Shown here in pieces: positions 1 through 4,404 of a DNA stretch of 6,920 nucleotides. The DNA is from an uncultured Ruminococcus sp. Lineage in GTDB: Bacteria; Bacillota; Clostridia; Oscillospirales; Acutalibacteraceae. The number at the start of each line of letters is the position of its first letter. The stretch's first letter is position 1. Location: positions 1 through 6,920 of the forward strand of contig CACXDE010000344.1 in NCBI GenBank assembly GCA_902766305.1. Reading direction: 5' to 3'. Under the pieces are notes generated by a model. The model saw only the letters and a list, made by a program, of their open reading frames with translations, was not told where the DNA came from and made no database searches. The translations under genes were made by a program, and so were the position numbers.

Positions 1-109
1 CGGCAGCTTTTATTATAGGCGCAGTAACAAAATTGACTACAGCTAAAAGTGTTGTTACCACCAGACATATGCAGGTAAGAACTATTATTGGTTTTAATAT
101 ATCTTTCAT
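1..109 (-). CDS. rnfG: RnfG, electron transport complex subunit G (N-terminal fragment; runs off the window)
   Basis: RnfG carries covalently bound FMN and is one of the membrane subunits of the Rnf complex, which passes electrons from reduced ferredoxin to NAD+ and pumps Na+ or H+. Only the first 36 residues are here, beginning MKDILKPIIVLTCICL. They form a short basic/polar start and one hydrophobic segment (about residues 8-28) that ends in NFVTAPIIKAA, the usual N-terminal anchor of RnfG. The FMN-binding domain would lie beyond the window edge. The ATG overlaps the rnfD stop as ATGA (106-109). An AGGAGGTG ribosome binding site at 117-124, inside the rnfD 3' end, sits 7 nt upstream, so the start is firm and translation is probably coupled. 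The identification rests on this short N-terminus plus the rnfC-rnfD-rnfG gene order. Confidence 0.88.
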   Translation of the reverse strand, partial: MKDILKPIIVLTCICLVVTTLLAVVNFVTAPIIKAA

Positions 110-1056
110 ACCTTGACACCTCCTGTAAGAGGCTTCTGTTTCGTCAGCTTTGAAATATAAGGTGTGAGGATATTCATAAGAAGTATGGAGTAGGATACGC
201 CCTCAGGCAGATTGCCCCAGAAACGGATGAGTATTGTAACAAGTCCGCAGCCCACACCAAATATGATCTTGCCCCATTTTGTCGAAGGAGTTGTAGCGTA
301 ATCTGTCGCCATGAAAAATGCGCCGAGCATCAGACCGCCTGAAAGCAGCTGATAAAGAACATCCTTTCCGCAGATGAGCGACATAAGCGCAACAGTGGCG
401 ATAAATGCCACCGGTGTATGCCATGAAATAATCCCTCTGACAAGCAGATATATACCGCCGAGGATTATTGCCAAAGCGCAGGTTTCGCCGAGACATCCGC
501 CGTGATGACCTAAAAACAGTGTAAGGTAATCGGGCATAAATTCTGTCTGACCCTTTGCAGCAGCTGAAAGCGGCGTTGCGCCTGTTATAACATCAGTCTG
601 ATAAACAGAGGAGCTCCAGTTTATTGGATCAGACCAGTTCGACATTGAGCCGGCAAAAGCCACAAGCATTATAATTCTTGCAGTAATAGCCGGATTTGCG
701 AAATTCTGACCTATACCGCCGAAAAGCTGCTTTACAACGATTATCGCTGCTATACTTCCGATAACCGCCTGCCATATCGGTATTGTTACCGGAAGATTGA
801 ATGCAAGAAGAAGTCCCGTAACAATAGCGGAAAGATCACAAACAGTATTTTCACGCTTACAGAGCTTTTCAAACAAAAATTCCGATGCAGCACATACACC
901 TACACAAACTGCCTCTACAACTAAAGCTCTGAGACCAAATATGATAACGGAGGCTATTGCTGCCGGCAAAAGAGCTATTATGACATCAAGCATGATATTC
1001 TGAGTGGTTCTTTTAGACGAAAAGTGAGGTGAAACATTAGAAATAAGTTTAGCCAT
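106..1056 (-). CDS. rnfD: RnfD, electron transport complex subunit D (integral membrane flavoprotein)
   Basis: RnfD is an integral membrane subunit of the Rnf ferredoxin:NAD+ oxidoreductase and is related to NqrB. It carries a covalently linked FMN and forms part of the ion-translocating path. The protein (316 aa from the chosen start) is hydrophobic throughout, with about eight to ten membrane segments. It has the GGIGQNFANPAITAR motif near residues 113-126 and the flavinylation motif TGAT at 158-161, where Thr161 is the expected FMN attachment residue. The N-terminal SNVSPHFSSKRTTQNIM is typical of the family, and the length is normal. Two in-frame ATGs lie side by side (1059 and 1056). The AAGGAGG site at 1064-1070 is 4 nt from the first and 7 nt from the second, so I prefer 1056; the first adds one Met. 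The chosen start overlaps the rnfC stop by 1 nt (TGATG), and the alternative gives ATGA. It is the second gene of the operon, with rnfG following through a 4-nt overlap. Confidence 0.96.
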   Translation of the reverse strand: MAKLISNVSPHFSSKRTTQNIMLDVIIALLPAAIASVIIFGLRALVVEAVCVGVCAASEFLFEKLCKRENTVCDLSAIVTGLLLAFNLPVTIPIWQAVIGSIAAIIVVKQLFGGIGQNFANPAITARIIMLVAFAGSMSNWSDPINWSSSVYQTDVITGATPLSAAAKGQTEFMPDYLTLFLGHHGGCLGETCALAIILGGIYLLVRGIISWHTPVAFIATVALMSLICGKDVLYQLLSGGLMLGAFFMATDYATTPSTKWGKIIFGVGCGLVTILIRFWGNLPEGVSYSILLMNILTPYISKLTKQKPLTGGVKV

Positions 1057-2381
1057 CATTTACCCTCCTTTTCAGCTTCTGCCTTTTTCTTTGCCTGATA
1101 TGCACGAAGCTTTATTTTAGCAAGCTTATTTGTCTGTACCAGCGGACGGTTTGCCGGACAGACATAGCTGCAGCATCCGCATTCCATGCACAGATCAACA
1201 CAAAGCTTTTCAAGATCCTCTCCCCTGTCAAGCTGATAAGCCTTAGCTATCTCTCTCGGTTCAAGACGGAAGGGGCAGTGCGACAGACAGGCACCGCAGT
1301 TTATGCAGGCTGTCATTTTACGGGGAGCCGCTTCCTTTTCATCCATTGCGATAACAGCATTTGTATTTTTCAGAACAGGTTCTGCGTCGCTCGGTACTGC
1401 TATACCCATCATAGGTCCGCCGTAAAGAATTTTTCTCGGTTCACTCTTATATCCGCCGGCTGCTTCAATCAGATCAGCAATTGATGTACCTATCGGTGCT
1501 ATCACATTCTTAGGTTCTTTTATAGCTGAACCGTCAACGGTAATACATTTCTCGACAAGCGGTATACCGTCCTCCAGATAATGACCTATAAACGCAAGTG
1601 TTGTGACATTGATCACCACAGCGCCTACGTCAAGAGGAAGACCGCCCTTGGGTATTACGCGCCCCATAGTATTGAAAACCAGAACCTTTTCACCGCCCTG
1701 CGGATAAATTGAAGGCAGAACGTGTACCTCAACATCATCTGTCTTTGAGGAAAGCTCCTGCATTTTCTTTATAGCGTCCTTCTTATTGTTTTCTATACCT
1801 ATAATGAACCGCTTCACCTTCATATGCTTTCTGAGAGCGTCTATGCCTTTGAAAACATAATCGCCGTTATCCATCATTGTACGGGTATCAGACGTAATGT
1901 AGGGTTCACATTCAGCGGCATTAATGACCACAGCCTCTACCTTTTCGAGATCCTTTACGCTAAGCTTTACGAATGTCGGGAAGCCTGCGCCGCCCAGACC
2001 AACTACTCCGCTTGCCTTTACAGCTGTTTTCAGAGTTTCAAAATCAGTTACCTTCGGTGCTTTTACATCTTCCGATAAAGTCTGCTGACCATCGCTCTCG
2101 ATAGTTATGCACTGTATCTTCATTCCCATTGACGAAATCATTTCATCAACTTTCGTCACCTTTCCGGATACGCTTGCATGAATAGCCGATGACACAAAGC
2201 CGTCAGGCTCGCCTATGAGCTGACCGACCTTTACAGCATCACCTTTTTTCACTATAGGCTTAGCCGGTTTGCCTATGTGCATTGACATAGGTATGGCAAC
2301 AGTTTTGGGGACAGGAATACGTACAGGCTCACAGTCTGCTGTGTTCTTCTTATGCGGCACTTTTGTACCGTGAAGTTTCAT
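1056..2381 (-). CDS. rnfC: RnfC, electron transport complex subunit C (NADH/FMN- and 4Fe-4S-binding subunit)
   Basis: RnfC is the peripheral, cytoplasmic subunit of Rnf that exchanges electrons with NAD(H) and passes them to or from the membrane part. Numbered from the chosen start (441 aa), it shows the family N-terminus KLHGTKVPHKKNT, a flavin/nucleotide-binding stretch VVGLGGAGFPTFVKL near 126-140, NAAECEPY near 154-160, a Gly-rich PQGGEK near 227-232 and an SLBB-like segment around 280-300. Two ferredoxin-type CxxCxxCxxxCP clusters follow: Cys359, 362, 365, 369 and Cys398, 401, 404, 408. A lysine- and glutamate-rich tail closes the protein. All eight cluster cysteines are present, so it should be functional. 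The start is the second of two nearby ATGs: GGAGG at 2389-2393 is only 1 nt from the ATG at 2387 but 7 nt from the ATG at 2381. It is the first gene of the operon, as usual in clostridia. Confidence 0.97.
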   Translation of the reverse strand: MKLHGTKVPHKKNTADCEPVRIPVPKTVAIPMSMHIGKPAKPIVKKGDAVKVGQLIGEPDGFVSSAIHASVSGKVTKVDEMISSMGMKIQCITIESDGQQTLSEDVKAPKVTDFETLKTAVKASGVVGLGGAGFPTFVKLSVKDLEKVEAVVINAAECEPYITSDTRTMMDNGDYVFKGIDALRKHMKVKRFIIGIENNKKDAIKKMQELSSKTDDVEVHVLPSIYPQGGEKVLVFNTMGRVIPKGGLPLDVGAVVINVTTLAFIGHYLEDGIPLVEKCITVDGSAIKEPKNVIAPIGTSIADLIEAAGGYKSEPRKILYGGPMMGIAVPSDAEPVLKNTNAVIAMDEKEAAPRKMTACINCGACLSHCPFRLEPREIAKAYQLDRGEDLEKLCVDLCMECGCCSYVCPANRPLVQTNKLAKIKLRAYQAKKKAEAEKEGK

Positions 2382-2388
2382 ATCCATT

Positions 2389-2393
2389 CCTCC
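2389..2393 (-). promoter_or_regulatory. rnfC ribosome binding site that decides the start
   Basis: GGAGG on the minus strand lies 7 nt before the ATG at 2381 and only 1 nt before the in-frame ATG at 2387. The spacing makes the longer reading (two extra residues, Met-Asp) unlikely. Confidence 0.8.
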
Positions 2394-2495
2394 GATTCCT
2401 TTTTTTCCTTAATGTGCGGATAAATAATATGATCTTTCAATAATATGCTTTCTCTGGCAATCATAAAACCACATATATCAGCACAATCGTACTTA

Positions 2496-2524
2496 ATTAT
2501 ACTACAAAAAACTAATTTCGCCAA
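2496..2524 (-). promoter_or_regulatory. Sigma-A-type promoter of the rnf operon
   Basis: On the minus strand the -35 box TTGGCG (2519-2524) and the perfect -10 box TATAAT (2496-2501) are separated by 17 bp. Transcription should begin near 2488-2490, giving a leader of about 108 nt before the rnfC ATG. The promoter lies downstream of the terminator of the RCC1-like gene, so rnf is an independent unit. I see no Rex-type operator or known riboswitch in the leader. Confidence 0.75.
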
Positions 2525-2592
2525 TATTTGAATTGCATATATTTTTATTCTTTTTTTATATAAAATAGCAATAAAATGTTTATAAAACGAAC

Positions 2593-2638
2593 AAAAAAAG
2601 AAAAGACTGCCATGATATACACAGCAATCCTCTTTTTT
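2593..2638 (-). terminator. Intrinsic terminator of the RCC1-like gene
   Basis: Read on the minus strand, a 10-bp stem (arms at 2620-2629 and 2605-2614, including G-U pairs, with a 5-nt UAUAU loop) is followed at once by UUUUCUUUUUUU (2593-2604). It begins about 15 nt after the stop codon. An A-run precedes the stem, so on the plus strand the same hairpin would be followed by a T-run (2632-2637). It could therefore work weakly in both directions. Confidence 0.85.
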
Positions 2639-2644
2639 ATACAT

Positions 2645-3865
2645 TTATTTCTTTGTCGAACTGTTTCCGACAACAAGTATAGTACCGTCACTCTGAAGTC
2701 CGACAGTATGATATGAACCGGCGGACACAGCTATTATATTTTTCCATCCCTGTACATTACACTGACCGTCATTATTATATCCAACAGCCACAACAGTACC
2801 GTTTCTTCTGAGACCTACGGTATGGTAATCTCCTGCGGATACTGCTATGATATCTCTCCAGCCCTCTACATTGCATCTGTCCCTGTAATTATCGCCGACA
2901 GCGACTACTGTACCGTTTCTTTTCACACCGAATGTATTGAATCTTCCGGCGGAAATACTTACTATATCCGTCCAGCCCCCGACATTGCACTGACCGGCAT
3001 TATTGTACCCTGTTGCAACGACAGTTCCGTTGCTTCTCAGACCGACAGTATGAAGATGTCTTGCTGATATCATCCTGATATTTGTCCAGCTGCCTACATT
3101 ACATTGTCCGTCATTGTTCCTGCCCACCGCTAAAACCGTTCCGTTTCTTTTAAGACCCACTGTATGGTAGAAGCCTGCCGCAATTGCAACGATATCAGTC
3201 CAGCTTTGAGTATCACACTGTCCCCCGATATTATTTCCTGCTGTAATAACAGTGCCGTTCTCTCTCAGACCTACGCTGCAAAAATTACCGGCTGCGACCT
3301 CACGTATGTTAGTCCAGTTTTTGACATAAAGCTGACCGTATTTATTATCCCCCGTACCGGAAACTGTTCCATCACTGTATGTCATAAGAGTAATATTTTC
3401 TCCGGCAGATATAGATGTCACTGCTCGTGCCGGTTTTGGCTGAGGAGCACTTACAGTTTCAACAGCTTTCACTTCTTTCAGAGTACCCGTAAAAACTGAT
3501 TCTTTATTGTCAATAACAGCAATTGTGGAATACGGACCGGCAAACAAATCTGTAACATTCTCCCATTTTCCCACATCGCATTGTCCGTGATCATTATTTC
3601 CTATAGCAATAACCCTTTTATTTACAGTCAGCATTGCAGCATGTTTTTTTCCGCTTACAATTTTTTTAACCAGATCTATACCCTTTAGTATTCTTTTCTG
3701 TTTTCCATCGTCCATTATGTATTCAACTGTCCCGTCATCTCTAAGCAGCAGAGCACAGTCACCAAAAAATACGGCATCTGCACTTATTTTAAGATTTTCC
3801 CTGATTATTCCTTTTATTTCTTCGTCAGACAAATAATACAGTGATTCCACTTCAACTTTCTCCAT
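2645..3865 (-). CDS. RCC1-repeat (beta-propeller) protein, cytoplasmic, function unknown
   Basis: This 406-aa protein consists mostly of RCC1-type repeats with the pattern W-[TR]-[DN]-I-x-x-[IV]-[SA]-A-x-x-x-H-T-V-G-L-x-x-N-G-T-V-V-A-x-G-x-N-x-x-G-Q-C-N-V. Trp184, 222, 260, 298, 336 and 374 mark units of exactly 38 residues. Weaker units lie upstream: DGTVEYIMDDG near 44-54, GNNDHGQCDVGKW at 89-101, and YSDGTVSGTGDNKYGQL near 163-179. Such repeats form blades of a beta-propeller that usually binds other proteins. The N-terminal ~30 residues are not repeat-like, and a Pro/Ala-rich linker (PQPKPAR) sits near 141-147. I see no signal peptide, membrane segment or sorting motif, so it should be cytoplasmic. 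The ATG at 3865 is chosen because AAGGAGG (3875-3881) lies 9 nt upstream. An in-frame ATG at 3919 lies inside the promoter and cannot be the start. It is a single-gene unit, divergent from the pseudokinase gene. The repeat family is clear; the role is not. Confidence 0.9.
   Translation of the reverse strand: MEKVEVESLYYLSDEEIKGIIRENLKISADAVFFGDCALLLRDDGTVEYIMDDGKQKRILKGIDLVKKIVSGKKHAAMLTVNKRVIAIGNNDHGQCDVGKWENVTDLFAGPYSTIAVIDNKESVFTGTLKEVKAVETVSAPQPKPARAVTSISAGENITLMTYSDGTVSGTGDNKYGQLYVKNWTNIREVAAGNFCSVGLRENGTVITAGNNIGGQCDTQSWTDIVAIAAGFYHTVGLKRNGTVLAVGRNNDGQCNVGSWTNIRMISARHLHTVGLRSNGTVVATGYNNAGQCNVGGWTDIVSISAGRFNTFGVKRNGTVVAVGDNYRDRCNVEGWRDIIAVSAGDYHTVGLRRNGTVVAVGYNNDGQCNVQGWKNIIAVSAGSYHTVGLQSDGTILVVGNSSTKK
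2648..3316 (-). repeat. Tandem 38-residue (114-bp) coding repeats in the RCC1-like gene
   Basis: Six consecutive units begin at Trp184, 222, 260, 298, 336 and 374, each 114 bp apart without insertion or deletion; the last is cut short at the C-terminus (33 residues). The third position of many codons differs between units, so the copies have drifted in DNA while the protein pattern was kept. GQC[ND]-type loops occur in each of the complete units except the fifth, which reads RDRCNV. Confidence 0.88.
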
Positions 3866-3874
3866 AATCGCCAA

Positions 3875-3881
3875 CCTCCTT
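3875..3881 (-). promoter_or_regulatory. Ribosome binding site of the RCC1-like gene, decides the start
   Basis: AAGGAGG on the minus strand lies 9 nt before the ATG at 3865. This fixes the start 18 codons inside the longest open frame. Confidence 0.85.
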
Positions 3882-3907
3882 GTCAAAAGAATCCTACCAC
3901 TAATTAT

Positions 3908-3936
3908 ATAATACCACAAAATTTCTCTGCGGTCAA
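3908..3936 (-). promoter_or_regulatory. Sigma-A-type promoter of the RCC1-like gene
   Basis: On the minus strand TTGACC (3931-3936) and TATTAT (3908-3913) are separated by 17 bp, with a second AT-rich TATAAT-like string just downstream. Transcription should start near 3900, about 35 nt before the ATG. The -35 box directly abuts the hairpin of repeat copy A (3937-3951). Confidence 0.78.
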
Positions 3937-4018
3937 CCGGCGAGCCGCCGGACCCTTAATGTGAAACTTTTTTCGTTTATCATAGTAATTCGGAAACTGC
4001 TAACTATAGTTTTACATT
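3936..4018 (+). repeat. Dispersed ~84-bp intergenic repeat, copy A
   Basis: The unit opens with a perfect 6-bp hairpin (CCGGCG, AGC loop, CGCCGG; 3937-3951), then ACCCTTAATGTGA (3952-3964), a C-T6-C pyrimidine run (3966-3974) and ends in CTGCTAACTATAGTTTTACA (3997-4016). Copies B (4027-4111) and C (6610-6693, inverted) share this order. The hairpin arms differ from those of copy C at several bases yet still pair, so the stem looks conserved as structure. The identity of the element is unknown. Confidence 0.75.
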
Positions 4019-4026
4019 TTTTTAGT

Positions 4027-4111
4027 GCCAGCGTGACTCTGAACCCTTAATGTGAGGCTTCTTTCTTTTTACATAGATTTCAGGCAATGTTGCTAATTAT
4101 AATTTTACACT
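4027..4111 (+). repeat. Dispersed ~84-bp intergenic repeat, copy B
   Basis: This copy is in tandem with copy A, with an 8-bp T-rich gap. It shares GCCAGCGTGAC at its start with copy C, then ACCCTTAATGTGAGGCTT (shared exactly with C), a pyrimidine run and GCTAATTATAATTTTACACT at the end. Its hairpin is damaged: the second arm reads CTCTGA instead of CGCTGG, so the stem would be weak. It therefore looks like a decayed copy. Confidence 0.75.
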
Positions 4112-4261
4112 AAACAGCGTGCCGTACCCGAGCCAGCGGAGTGCCAACACAGAAATCAATTTTTGCCAACACTCCTTGGGTGAAACCCTTTGTTTGAAAA
4201 CGAAGGGTTATCCCCCAGACCCTCTTCCTAAAAAAACTATAATTTTTTTAAAGAGAGCTAT
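4112..4261. other. Gene-free stretch with short direct repeats and nested hairpins
   Basis: I see no gene here. GCCAACAC occurs at 4143-4150 and 4165-4172. A stretch after copy B (GAGCCAGCGGAGTGCC, 4130-4145) resembles the start of the 84-bp repeat and may be a remnant. A strong hairpin sits at 4184-4209 and is listed separately. An AT-only dyad, T-A7 against T7-A around CTATAA, follows at 4229-4250. Together with repeat copies A, B and D this accounts for most of the 539-bp gap between the two divergent genes. Confidence 0.5.
4184..4209. other. Strong 11-bp hairpin in the divergent intergenic region
   Basis: The arms AACCCTTTGTT (4184-4194) and AACGAAGGGTT (4199-4209) pair fully with one G-T pair and a 4-nt TGAA loop. 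Two smaller alternatives share its bases: GGGT/ACCC at 4178-4188, and GGG/CCC across TTAT at 4205-4214. No T-run follows on either strand, so it is not a normal intrinsic terminator. Its role is unknown. Confidence 0.6.
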
Positions 4262-4292
4262 AGTAATTTTGCCCTGCCAACTATAATTGACA
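4262..4292 (+). repeat. Truncated copy D (3' part) of the 84-bp repeat
   Basis: AGTAATT, then CTGCCAACTATAATTGACA, matches the 3' part of copy A (AGTAATT, CTGCTAACTATAGTTTTACA) and of copy C (CTGCCAACTATAAATTTACA). The hairpin and the ACCCTTAATGTGA core are missing. The fragment ends about 33 bp upstream of the likely -35 box of the pseudokinase gene. Confidence 0.5.
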
Positions 4293-4324
4293 TATAGACC
4301 AAGTACAACAGAAAATAATTTTTA

Positions 4325-4353
4325 TTGATAATAACAATAATATGTGTTACAAT
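4325..4353 (+). promoter_or_regulatory. Sigma-A-type promoter of the pseudokinase gene
   Basis: TTGATA (4325-4330) and TACAAT (4348-4353), each one base from consensus, are separated by 17 bp. Transcription should start near 4360, leaving a leader of about 45 nt. The ATG at 4342 lies in the promoter spacer and so cannot be the start codon. A perfect TTGACA at 4287-4292 has only a weak partner (GAAAAT, 18 bp away) and is the second choice. Confidence 0.72.
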
Positions 4354-4392
4354 TGTATAAAAGTCAAGATACAATTTCAAAAAATAATAAAT

Positions 4393-4398
4393 GAGGTG
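4393..4398 (+). promoter_or_regulatory. Ribosome binding site of the pseudokinase gene, decides a TTG start
   Basis: GAGGTG, a six-base match to the anti-Shine-Dalgarno sequence, lies 6 nt before TTG at 4405. No ATG is in a suitable position downstream of the predicted transcription start. Confidence 0.7.
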
Positions 4399-4404
4399 TT
4401 GATT

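Noticed and set aside
2388..2524. Rex (NADH-responsive) operator at the rnf promoter
   Set aside because: No dyad resembling TTGTTAA-N6-TTAACAA is present around the promoter.
2378..2644. 88-codon open frame on the minus strand between rnfC and the RCC1-like gene
   Set aside because: It spans the terminator hairpin, the rnf promoter and the rnfC ribosome binding site, has no ribosome binding site of its own, and its composition (Lys/Ile/Phe-rich) is that of translated AT-rich spacer.
2822..3499. Plus-strand open frames inside the RCC1-like gene
   Set aside because: They are antisense shadows of the 114-bp coding repeat and match no protein pattern.
3936..4111. CRISPR array
   Set aside because: There are only two adjacent copies of an ~84-bp unit with no unique spacers of regular length and no cas genes; copy C is far away and inverted.
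4184..4250. Intrinsic terminator from the 11-bp hairpin or the AT-only dyad at 4229-4250
   Set aside because: The hairpin has no T-run after it on either strand. The AT-only dyad has no GC pairs, and no gene ends nearby on either strand.
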